DNA of 64,000 nt from Trogon surrucura (taxonomy: Eukaryota > Chordata > Aves > Trogoniformes > Trogonidae), in the NCBI GenBank assembly GCA_020746105.1, contig CM036623.1, forward strand, positions 4,436,001 through 4,500,000, written 5' to 3'. A program made the position numbers and the translations under genes. Below the pieces are notes generated by a model that saw only the letters and a list, made by a program, of their open reading frames with translations, had not been told where the DNA came from and made no database searches. Below are positions 13,401-24,430 of the stretch, in pieces (the stretch's first letter is position 1; each line of letters opens with the position of its first letter).

Positions 13401-15678
13401 TTTAGCTGAGCAAAATCTGGAAATTCAAACCCTTAACATCAGATAAAAAAAGACATGGGATTAAAAAAGAAGAAGAATTTTAACGCAGAGGTTACCAAAA
13501 CAAAGGAACTCAACTACATTTTCATTTATCAACATTAAAACTTGGTAATTTTTGATCAAAACGCAACACTTGAAATTTCCGAACAAGAAATTTTTCATTT
13601 TAGATTTTTTCAGTGTTAAACGGCATTTCCCCCTGCTCCTTTCTTTTAACATGTTGGAATGTGGTTAGACTCCCTCAGTCCTAACGATGCATTACAAAAA
13701 AAGTATTAGGAGACACGATCCTCCAGAGCCACAGCTGCCATCCACGTTAAATACAGTGCATTGCAGGACTACAGTTGTTGCTTTCTTAAAAATTACACGA
13801 AAGAAAACATTTCGAGTTCACCCAAATAACTGCCACATTTTCAGATGAACCGAAAGTAGACGTTTCACTTTGAGTTTCGTAGCAGGAATGTTGAAACTTA
13901 TGAAAACTTTGTTCTCTGTCCAAAACTGCCCCCAACAGCCAACAAAGAATTCCTAAACAAATTTTCTGGAGTGACAATGATTATTTTTATATAAAGGAAA
14001 GACGAATACTGTAAGAAATTAAAGAAATAGGTCGTTTTGATACCTGATAGTGAAAAGGAATGTTGTGGCATAAATGAATTTATCTCCACTACAGTCTGAT
14101 GAAGCTTTTCAGATTTTCAGTACTTGCTTATCTTTGTTAATACACTCAGGCATGTATATATCTTCTGAGAGGTCTGCTTTCATGGCTGAGCCTTAATGGC
14201 TAAGCTGACAGGAAATGTTAAAAGACACCAAAAATTACTATTAGCAGTAGTTTGTTTTCCGTGAACAATGTTACCCATTTTTAGACCTCCAGAAATGCAG
14301 GGTTGATCTCTGTATCAAAATAACCCAAACCCAAAAAATCGAAAATAGGTAAAAAAAACCACAACAAAAAAAGAACAAAAAACCCACCTCAAAACTGGAG
14401 GTAAGCTTCATAACAAATCAAATATTTACAGCCAGACAACTTGGACACAATTTTTACTTTGAACTTCACTATCCTGTCTTTTAACTTTCAGGTTGTTTAT
14501 ATGTGAAAAGATCCTCGGGGAATAAGCTCAGGGACAGAGTTAACCTGATGATTTAGATATTGCTGTAGTAACATAAAAAAGGGGCATAGTTATATATACC
14601 TTTACATATACATGAATATATATGTATATATAGGTGAAAAAAGAGCATGATTGTGATGGGATGCCCTCTGCTAAATTCATCTTGGCTAAATTTTGTTTTT
14701 CCTCATGACAAGGCATGCAAGAGTTGAGTAACTTTACAACCAACTGTTTCTCCCTACCCCAATAAATAATAAGCATAAATTTATAAAACTGATTAAGGAA
14801 AAGTATAGGGTAAATAGGAGTAATTTGTTCTTCTCACAGATTAAGTGTAACTGCTTTTAATTGTAGTTTCATGGGATTTACCTGAATTTCATGAGAACAA
14901 ATGCCTTCTCTTTAGAATTAATCAAAGCTTCGACACAATGCATAAAAGGAATGTAAAATACTTGGTTTAGAGTATTTTTTACTTCTATTTGTTTTGTAAA
15001 CCAAGCAAATCAGGCAACTTATTTTCAGTGTAGGAGTTGATTCCATATGTGCAAAATCAACATGACTATTTTAAAACAACTTAATTGGAGGACAAACTGA
15101 ATTTACTAAGACACTGAGCTGAGTAAAGAGAAAGTTGCATATTTTCTGAATGACTGATTTTAGGAATAAAACAATAGGGAAAGCACTATTAAAATGTGTG
15201 TTTTAATAATACATTCATAGCTTGGCAAAAACCCAACCACTCTTTACTCTTCATACACTGACTGAAGTTCACTGCAAAATAGTTTTTTGCTTTCACTAAT
15301 CAGTTTTGAAAACTAGTTTGGAAATTTATTACTCTCCTGGCCAAAAGTCTTAGTTTGTTAGTTTGATTTTATCAATGGGTAGAGATTTTTTTTGTGTGCT
15401 ATTAGTATCCTTAAGCTTAAATAGTCTTCTCTTCTCCCGTTTAACCTCTGATGTACCTAGAGAAAAATTTGCTCCGTTTAGCTCACTTACTCTTGGATAT
15501 ATCAGGACAAAACAGACATGATGTACCCCAGACTGCACTTTTTTTCTCTACTTAAAGTAACTAGAGCACCTAAAGTGCTTGATTTTGAGGATGACACTTT
15601 AAAAATTTGTAAGATTGCTTTAAGTAGGAAAGCATAAGACTTCAGTATCTTCTAAATGATATACATTTAAACAAAAGC

Positions 15679-15715
15679 CAGTAAAAATTCACTGTACAGT
15701 CAGTAAAAATTCACT
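15679..15715. repeat. 15-bp direct repeat, 22-bp period
   Basis: CAGTAAAAATTCACT occurs at 15679-15693 and 15701-15715, separated by TGTACAG. Confidence 0.93.
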
Positions 15716-16108
15716 CTAGGAGAAGCCTGGCCTGAGGCTCGGTAGACATTATTGGGACATATATTCACCTCACTTGGCAGGATAGATTAGTAGATAATCC
15801 AAGTTGTTGAAATATACTCTCAATATCTCTGAAAGATCTAACATTATCAGGTTAGTTATCCACAAATACTGAAGTATATAAAGGAATTCAAACTCCATAT
15901 ACATCTCAGCCTATGCACACTGCAGAACCATCTAACATATTCACCTGGAATTAAGCATGAGCCCACTGTCCCACATTTTGTAAATAAAAAAAAAGTTGGT
16001 GTTCCTACAAATAAAATGCAACCTTAAAATAATGCTGATATAATACAGAGTGGCAAAATACAGTACTTTTTGCTGCAGTTCTTGTGGTTTCACTGAACAT
16101 GAAGCAAC

Positions 16109-16158
16109 AGAATCACAGAATGGCCTAGGCTGGAAGGGATCTTAGAGATCATTTAATC
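16109..16158 (-). mobile_element. CR1-X/SINE-type 3' tail fragment (about 50 bp)
   Basis: AGAATCACAGAATGGCC followed by TAGGCTGGAAGGGATCTTAG is a minus-strand CR1 3' end. It differs at only about three positions from the tail of the tRNA/CR1 SINE at 53906. It is therefore either a severely truncated copy of that SINE or of its parent CR1 subfamily. It abuts an AGAAT microsatellite at its 5' side. Confidence 0.8.
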
Positions 16159-16213
16159 AGAATAGAATAGAATAGAGTAGAGTAGAGTAGAATAGAATAG
16201 AATAGAATAGAAA
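16159..16213. repeat. (AGAAT)n microsatellite, about 11 units
   Basis: A run of AGAAT pentamers with three central AGAGT variants begins immediately after the truncated CR1/SINE tail. On the minus strand it reads (ATTCT)n, the same pentamer that ends CR1 elements. Confidence 0.97.
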
Positions 16214-16827
16214 TCTGACAACAACATAGCACCCTTAAAATAGTTTTAAAAACTGATACGAAGGGGAAGTGATGAGAAGTTGGCAAGAGTTACTTTATCG
16301 ATAAATACAATGAAACCATTTTTTCATGTGAATCAGTGTAATAAAATAAAAACAATGTAAATTTGTCTTATTTTCTTACCATATAATAAAATAATGTTAG
16401 CTTATAAAAGTCAATTGTAATTTTTTTTACCATTACACTTTGTGGTTTGAAGCTAAACTAGATAGCTCCAGTGACAACAATGAAGCCCCACCACTCTATG
16501 TTAGTTACAGAACACATCCATGGTTTTTAAAACCAACTTTCATCATATTGAGTTTGTTTTTCATTGAACAAGATTATTAATTTCCAGGATCTGAGCAGTT
16601 TCAAACCACCTCCATTTATTTAGAGAGTGGTATATTAATTTCCACTAACCACAACTTGGCTAAACCTAAACACGTTGTCTGCTTTACATTTCACTTGCTA
16701 ACAATAAAATAACCACTTTCAAATATAATAAATGATATTCAAGTTGGCTTTGTAGTCTACAGTGAGACTGATGCAAATGCTACAGCAAAACATTTTCTAA
16801 AGAGCATATGATTAAATTTTAGGAAAC

Positions 16828-16871
16828 AATATTTCCTCTGACTGACTTAAATATTTCCTTTGGCTGACTTA
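16828..16871. repeat. 22-bp tandem duplication, two mismatches
   Basis: Units 16828-16849 and 16850-16871 both begin AATATTTCCT and end CTGACTTA; the middle differs at two positions. Confidence 0.93.
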
Positions 16872-18373
16872 AAATAAGGCCTAATTTTTTAAGACGTGGC
16901 TACATCAAGGGGTTAATTCAAGTAGGACAATAAATTGTTGACGATATGACTAGATAACATGAGACTCAGTAATAAAAAATGCAAGTCCCTCTTCTGCTGT
17001 TTCTCTTCCAGATTAATAAAACTTCTACATTTGGTATTAAGTTGTGTCTTGATCTGTTCACTTAACTGCTGTCAGGCTCCCTTCCACCCCCAGACGCTGG
17101 AATCCTCCCCCAAGATCACTATTTTTATCAGTGGGACCATGACAAGAACATTTTGCTTACACAGGTAGAGATACTGTAGTCTGTTGTGGAATGCCCAGGC
17201 TGGAGTTAGGACCTGGAGCTGAGCATACAGGCTAAAGGCAGGCAAAAACCAGACTGAAAATACTGCTCCTCTCAAAACTGGTTTTAAGAAACTAGAAGCA
17301 CACAAACAGGAATTTCTCTCCTCACCTTCTCCCCTCCAACAATCTTAGTGCTCTCTGTCCTGTTTATGAACTTGGATTTCAAAACATAAGCCACACAGTA
17401 ATTCACTTTCACACATCTGAGTCTTTCTTTACCAACATCACATCAACATAGGAAGGTGATAAGAATGTTGCTAGCAACGAAAAAGACTTACCCCTCCAAA
17501 CCAACCTTTTATTCCGTTGGGCCTCTCTCCCTTTCTTTGCAGAAATTCCCACTCCAGATATTTAGAACACAATGAGAGACAGTGATTGTTAACATTGGGT
17601 TTTTTTATATCTCTTTCTAAGTAGGAGGTATTTCTGAGTAGCAGGTATTATCCTAGCTCACTGAGAGTCCTCTTTATGGCGGACGGTGCATTTCAGGTGA
17701 CGTATAAACGTGGTCACATACACAAACGTGCTTATCTAGTCCCTCGTACCTATCTCGGACTCTTGATGCTGGGATCTAGAAGGAAATCTGTATCTAAGTG
17801 ACCTCTGCAATAAAAACTAACACGCATGGAGTCAAAGGGCAGTAATAGGTGCCGCGTCTCCAGCTGCTCATGGCAAAATGGCTCTCAGGATTTACAAAAC
17901 GAAACCACAGTGGACAAAAGTTAGTTAATGCTACTGCTTAACAGAAACACTCCCAAGAAGCAGCAGTACAGAAAACCATTTTTTGATTCGTGACCTATTG
18001 TTTTTCTTTCCTCTTGTTGATATTATACTATTCCCAGATACTATACTAGGGAATACAACGTTATTTCAGTTTTCTTTATATCTAGATTGTCGATACCCCA
18101 GTGTTAGGTCACGGCCTGCCACTGCTGGAATCTGTTTTAGCCACTCCTGGGACTTGGAAGACCCTGACCTGTAGTGACTACAGTCCCTAGAACCTGTGGC
18201 TCAGCCCACCATGGCACTGATGTCTCAGTGCTGCCTATGTAGGAATCGAACAGTCCGGCATTTGCCACCGTCCTGGTATTTTGTTGTTGGCTTGTTGGTT
18301 TCTCATAGTAAAAGCTGCAACTCTTCCAGTCAATCTGTAGGTGCAGGATTATTTGATGTCTCTGGTGACAGTA

Positions 18374-18417
18374 TTTTTTGCAGTCTTTACATCCATTTTT
18401 TGCAGTCTTTACATCCT
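18374..18417. repeat. 22-bp tandem duplication
   Basis: TTTTTTGCAGTCTTTACATC followed by C and one variable base occurs at 18374-18395 and again at 18396-18417. Confidence 0.95.
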
Positions 18418-19606
18418 TTATAGGCCCCAAATTCCAACATAAAAGGAAAATTCTGAATCCATCCTGCTAGATGCCGAATCATGGGCAATTTTGCCCCCTG
18501 TAGAGATGTGACCGCGTTTTCAAAACTCAGGTGATTAGGGTCCATGCCCCAAATGAGTAACAGATAGTTATGCAAATGCAAAGTAGTAAGCTACCGCGTG
18601 TTTTCTAAAGAAAACACCAACTGTAAATATTTCTCAGTCAACAACTGAGGATAAAAAAACAACCAGCATTCAAGGTAGCCATAAATTACATCTTGAAACC
18701 TAAGTTTACGGAACAGATACAAGCAAAATCTTAGAACTGAACAGATATGACAGTAATATTTCGAATGAATTGTTCTAGAGCAAAATTACTCAATCAAAAC
18801 AAAGCACAATTATAAACACTGTGCTTTGAATTACAAAGCATTTTAAAGCCTGTTAGTCAGCTAAATTGAAGAAAAAAACCTGCGCTAAAGCTTTAACAGA
18901 CACTTTGGGACAATAATATCCTCATTAAAAAATAAGGATACATCAAAACTCTTCATTTAAAAGGTTAAATGTTAGTCTACGTGTAGTTGATAAATGTTGA
19001 GCTAATCTAATCAGCAGCTGTAAGAGGCAATGCCATCATCTAGCTGCCCTGACCTGTGCTGCTAGTTTTCACAAAAGTAAGATTTAAGAAAGATGTCAAC
19101 TTGGGGCCTTTGACCTAGCAAGGACCTTGTTCGTGCCAGCTTGGTGTTCTGCTAAACAGACTGAGAACTTTCAGCTCAAATCAATAACATGTGCACTTCA
19201 CTAATACAACACATGGGTTGGAAATTAAAATGCAACGTGATCGAGTGCTTTAGGATATTTTAACAGTTAAGAATGCAGCCGGGGGGAAAAAAAAAAAAAA
19301 AGCTCCTGTTTCTGTGTTTTGCTTTGGAAAGGGGGAAAAGGACAAATTAAATTGTATTGCTTTTCTTGAAAAAAGTGGGGAAACAAAAATTTAATTAATT
19401 AGTTCATGGACAACTGACCTAGGGGAAATAAGGAAGTTGTATGTTTCTTTATGACATGTGTCACTTATTAGATAAGTAGGTTTTACTACTTCCAATTGAG
19501 CTAAGTTAAAACTAATTAGAAGGCAGTTAAATTACAATCTAAATACAATAAAATGCAATAAAATCAGCAAATGGCATTTTGGTTGTCAATAATATTCCTA
19601 AATGCA

Positions 19607-19645
19607 ATTGATTATTTCCAGTAGACCCTGTATTGATTATTTCCA
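19607..19645. repeat. 14-bp direct repeat, 25-bp period
   Basis: ATTGATTATTTCCA is present at 19607-19620 and 19632-19645. Confidence 0.93.
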
Positions 19646-19965
19646 ATTATTAGAGTAACAAGCTTTGCCAGCTGCTGGAACGAAGTTTAACCCTACATAT
19701 AGTAACTAGGACAAACTTTTCACGTATGTGATGGTTTACCCAGATCAATTTATTTCATACCTTCTTTTCATGTGACTCTAGACATTATGTATGAATATGG
19801 ACTCTGTATAAAACAGAATCCATCCACCCTTTCTGATTATTATGGAATGATCAAGTGTACAGTAAAACTGACTCAGTTACCAATTACTAGCACCTCAGTT
19901 CAGTGTTGAGATTTTACATTTGATAACGAAATGGATGCTTTTAATACCCACGCAGATTTTTCACT

Positions 19966-20467
19966 TTCTGGGCTGAGTGTGCACATTGTCAGCTCATGTC
20001 CAGCTTTTCACCCACCAATACCCCCAAGTCCCTCTCTGCAGGGCTCCTTTCAGTCCCTTCAGCCTCCAGCCTATATTGACACTGGAGAGTCCTCTGATCC
20101 AGACGCAGGATCTTGTACTTGGCCTTGTTGAACTTCAGGAGGTTCATACGGGTTCACTTTTTGAGCTTCTCCAGGTCCCTCTGGAGGGCATCCTGTCCCT
20201 CCAGTGTGCCAACTGCACCACTCAGCTTGCTGTTGACTGCAAATTTGCTGAGGGTGCACTCAGCCAGTGAAGACTGAGGCAGTGAAGACCTCAGGACTGT
20301 GAAGTCCACCAGCGTATGATCCCTGCAGCCCAGGCTGCCTCTAGTCTTGACATCAGCAATGAGCTTACTTGTGTTGGTGACCAACAGGTCCTGTATGGCA
20401 TCCCCTCTGGTAGGGCTGTCTATTGCATCAGCCATGGAGCCATCTACTAATAGACACTTTAGCATAC
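19966..20467 (-). mobile_element. Internally deleted CR1 LINE (endonuclease end joined to RT active-site region)
   Basis: Reading the minus strand from 20465, the frame gives GDAIQDLLVTNTSKLIADVK and GSLGCRDHTLVDFTVLR. This is the C-terminal part of the CR1 APE endonuclease; CR1 has SDH where this copy has RDH. After about 20280 the frame continues as LAECTLSKFAVNSKLSGAV and EGQDALQRDLEKLKK, which is the reverse-transcriptase region around the FADD active site. The RT segment that normally lies between is missing. The active-site Asp pair is replaced by Val-Asn, so the copy is dead. It has the same orientation as CDIN1. It carries neither a 5' end nor the terminal repeat. Confidence 0.88.
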
Positions 20468-21969
20468 GTCGATAATTTCTTTAGTTCTGCTGGAGAAACT
20501 TCTTAGAAAATAACTAGGCAGATTATTTGTCAAACTAAGATGAACATGTACAGGACAGGCAACCAGAATAAAGGAGATTCAGGTGTGGACATACTGTATT
20601 TAAAATCATCACCTCACTTTTTTTTTTTTTGATGTGTGGAAAGGGAAACTACAGTTATAACCTCGGACTCAATGGATCATCTTGCAGAATGACAAGCTCT
20701 TCCAATTTATCAGGATATTTCCTTGACAAAACCACCACAACACAAGAAATGCAATATAGTTTTGGGAACTGGGAATCAAGGGCCAAGTTCCTGGCTGGCC
20801 TAAATTAAGGTATCTTCAAATCTGAGTGATGAGACTCAAAGAGCAAGAGCATAACTCTAAAGAAAATGAGGAAAGGGTGACAGATGAGGAGGTGGGGGAG
20901 CAGGATTCATGTCAACAAAACAGTCTTTCTTTTTAAATATGCCACAGAAAATTTCTCTTCTAAGACCTTTAAACAAGAGAAAAAACTCTACGCTATACAT
21001 TTAAATGAGTGAGAAGAGGGGAGAAAATGTTTATGTAACTAAATTTAGTAAGACCAGGTCAAGAAACATGTTGGTCACGAAATGAGACATCTTGAAGCAC
21101 TTATTAAAAAAGCTAGAATCCACACAGTTCTCAAACAGCTGATGCATTAGCTTTAAAATCTGCAAGAAACAGGACACTTGGTAAAATGAAGGAATCAAAC
21201 CATAAGTAAAACATTAAAATGAATATATTCAATCCTATTTTCTAACAAAACAATCACTGCCAAAAAGGACAAGTTGATACTTCTCACTAAATCTGTGCTC
21301 AATCCATAAACACTTTTAAGGAATTCAGGAGCCTGCATCAGGAATTCAGAAAGCACAGCGCGGTACTGAAGTGATGCTTTAATCATACTTTGACTTTTTA
21401 TCTCAATGCAAATAAACAGGTAAGAACCATTGATATAAAAACCCCCACCACCTAACAGACTCCTGAAGCCACAGATAAAAAGACCTATCAGTGGGACACA
21501 GAAGTGGTATTTAATTCTGGAAGTTTAGGGTTTTTTTAAATCCTTAAGAACATCATCTTCTGCTGAGCATTCAAAAAAAAAAAATCACAAATTCTCCTTT
21601 TGTGTCATCACTTACAGTGTCTCAATAGATGTCAAACTGTAGAACTGGAATACATTTCAAGAGCAAGCAGCAGGAAATGAACCTTAAGAAATTTTAGCTA
21701 TGTACAGCACAGTGAAAAGATAGAAACAGGAACCTATGTTTTATTAGTTTTGTCCATGAGAAATAAAGTACTTATCCATAAAAGGGGTGTAGGCCAAAAT
21801 CATAAAGAACATGTTAACACCACTAGCTTGTAATGGATGCAATCACACTATTACTATCTAAATTTTTGTTTATTTTTCAGCAGATTGGTGTCTGCAAATC
21901 ATGCTGTCTTACATTGCCGTTCCTCTGTAACCTTAACCATTATTCCTACTGTGTAAAGTGAAGCACAAA

Positions 21970-22460
21970 TTTAAGGTGACAAAGCACCAGTTGGCTGATG
22001 TGAAGTATGCTACGAAAGCAGAAACCTCTGAAAGCTTCACAGCCATTATGAAATAACTGACCTATATGAAACTGCTACCATGGTTCACAAATTTATTGTC
22101 AGGTTCCAGCCTCTAGCTGTTCTCTGATTGTTCTAAATACTTGACAAACTGAAGCCTTTTCACTTTCCGTTGAAATTGCCTCATCTCCCTGTCAGAGCGC
22201 CATGGGGGACTCCATTACTTTTCTGACTTCTTTCCCCTACTGACAAGTCATTTAGCTGGCTTCTTGTTGTGAAGGCTGTCCATGTCAAATTAGCCAGGGC
22301 CCCTATTGTCCTTATTACCACTCGAAAAGCCATCATGAGTAATGCTACGGGGTCCCTCAGTTGTCATCATTTGTCAGAAAGAAAGGGAGTGTGGTTACAT
22401 ATAGCTGACAGGTAATTTCAGTGTCTACAATTACCCCAATTAGTCTTGTCATAAACAATT
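21970..22460. promoter_or_regulatory. Candidate enhancer: dense TGACA/TGTCA site cluster
   Basis: Ten TGACA or TGTCA cores occur at 21977, 22097, 22142, 22190, 22241, 22283, 22362, 22372, 22406 and 22447. Nine of them fall within 355 bp, where under one would be expected by chance. TGACA is the core bound by MEIS/PREP/TGIF TALE homeodomain proteins. Two sites are full TGACAG/CTGTCA (22189-22194 and 22406-22411) and seven are TGACAA/TTGTCA. Homeobox-like words (CAATTA, AATTAG) lie at about 22428-22443. There is no ORF or repeat here. In human, CDIN1 sits next to MEIS2, so a distal MEIS2-locus element is a possible reading. Regulatory function is inference. Confidence 0.4.
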
Positions 22461-23479
22461 CGATAAATGCACACCAATACAAACAGATAAACACACCGAG
22501 GTTTCTCACTATTAATGTCATGTAATGGATAAATCGGTGATATAATGCTATATTTTATTTATTTCTTTAAACTATCCTCAGCTGCAAGCTGGCAGTTGCT
22601 ACCTGGTCAGCACAAATCGTACTATCTACTTTCATTAGCTCATCACCACAAGAGAATATGGGAGGCTGTGACAAAATTCATTCAGAGAGAGCGTGAAAGA
22701 GCAGATTGCCTAAAGCAGGTGTTATAACAAAGATACAACAAAGGTTTCCTTTTGCGAGTTCAGCGCCGCAACAAGCTTTCAAAGAGACTATTTTGTCCCT
22801 AAAAACAAACGTAAAATATGAGAGAGTCAGAAAAGAAAAGCAGTGAAATACTTTCCTTCTGAAATTAAGAGCTTGCTCTTCACCATGTCCCAAGTCAATC
22901 AGCAGGTGGGTCTTCTCACAACATACGTATTACAGCCTCATTTTCAGAGGGGGTCGCGATATTAACCAAATTCTTTCTACACATTCCTTCTAATTTTCTT
23001 TAAAAATACACCTTGCAATGCAATACGGTTCCTGAAAGACCTGGTACACACAATCTACAACACAATCCCTGCGGTTCCTACGCAAGAATTCTTGGAGGAC
23101 GGGTTTAGTAATTCCAACCCATTCGACAGTCTGTGGTACTGTGTTAAAGTCTTTTGGGGCATAAAATGTTGATAACACTGAAAAAGGCAGCTTTAATAAC
23201 ATCCATACTAAGCACTGAATTACGAGTAGCTAGGCTTATCTTTGTGATCCACCTAAATAAACACTGAAACCTTGACATCGCTAGAGTCCACAGCACCCTG
23301 TCTGTTTGCTGACCGCAGGCTTAAGTGATGGCTGGAAAACCGAACACAGACATGTTGTTGTAGGAAATTGCTTTTGGCAACTATTTGTTCAAACTCGAGA
23401 TTTTTTTTTTTAAACTAACACTAAGAACCCAACAGAAAACAGGACAGGTCTCCCTAATGAGTAATCTATTTTAGCACAG

Positions 23480-24430
23480 TCTTGTCTAGGCATGACAGTT
23501 TACTGAGAGGCTTGAAAAACTCGTAATTACCAGTGTTACAGGGCAATTAATGTATATTACACTGCACTACTCATGGCAGCAACTGTCATTTTCTCAATAA
23601 AAATGAGTACTCTTCAGCTAAAGGTGACATTAATTGGGACTTTAATGACTATGCAGAGGAGCCGAAGCCAAATATGAACAAAACAGCGATTCAATGAGCG
23701 ACTTCAGAAACGAGAAAATTGTACTAAAATGAGATTAATTGCTGTTTAGAAAAAGGAAAGAACCTAAAAAGCTATTAAATTGCAGGGTTTGGGTGCCCGG
23801 GTGATGGTTGTGATGTTAATCTTGCATTCTCACAGCAGGCAAATATTCACTAAATTCAGAGCCTTTTGACAGCAGGAAAAATCATGTATGCTTAACTTCA
23901 ATCCATCAAAAATATATTTCAGCTTTTATCAGTGTTCTAAATACTTCTGCAATTTCAAAAATTACTGCTCCATTCCTTGGCTGTCATCATGCAAATGCGA
24001 ACACTGTCAATATTGCTATGAAAAATTCCCTGGCTTCAAAAGGCCTACTTCGGTGATAAAGGAAGAAAAACGTGAAGATTAGAATTGCAAAACACACACT
24101 ACTAATATAACAGAAAGCAACAATAAGAATTTAATGTTTAAGTTGTGGAAACTGCTAAAATAGAAAATGATGGGGTGTTGTTTTAGTGTGTGTGGGAAAA
24201 AAAATAACCAAAGAATTCCCCCACTCTCTCATAAAATCTTTCAAAGCTTGTAACTTTATAGATAATTACTCACCGCAAATAATTAGGACATAATTTTTCA
24301 GCTTGACTTCAGGTGATATAATTATTAAAACTGCTCTGTAGTTTCTAAAAGCCTTTATCCATGCTACTTAATTCTTTAAAGCAATTATATAATTGCTTTT
24401 CTTTATAGCCTTTTTAACTGTCATGATGAC
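23480..24430. promoter_or_regulatory. Candidate conserved non-coding segment with TGACAG sites and an octamer
   Basis: Full TGACAG/CTGTCA hexamers lie at 23493, 23583, 23867, 23981, 24004 and 24418. A perfect octamer ATGCAAAT is at 23989-23996, between two of them. Several ATTA/TAAT homeobox cores are nearby (GTAATTACC near 23524, GATTAATTGC near 23732). No repeat or coding sequence was recognised. Conservation cannot be judged from one sequence. Confidence 0.3.

Larger units (their letters stand above)
3420..16108. other. Non-coding, mostly unique sequence
   Basis: The stretch has no supported exon on either strand; open frames are under about 100 codons and have no recognisable domain. The segment at about 4130-4450 has low simple-repeat content, two TGACAG words (4141 and near 4375) and a small inverted repeat CTGTGAG/CTCACAG (4307-4323), so it could be conserved non-coding DNA. 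The weak CR1 (9180) and the CR1 tail (10354) are the only interspersed repeats seen. Confidence 0.65.

Noticed and set aside
14585-14635. TATA-rich run that might form a cruciform or act as a promoter.
   Set aside because: Ordinary AT-rich microsatellite-like DNA with imperfect symmetry and no associated gene.
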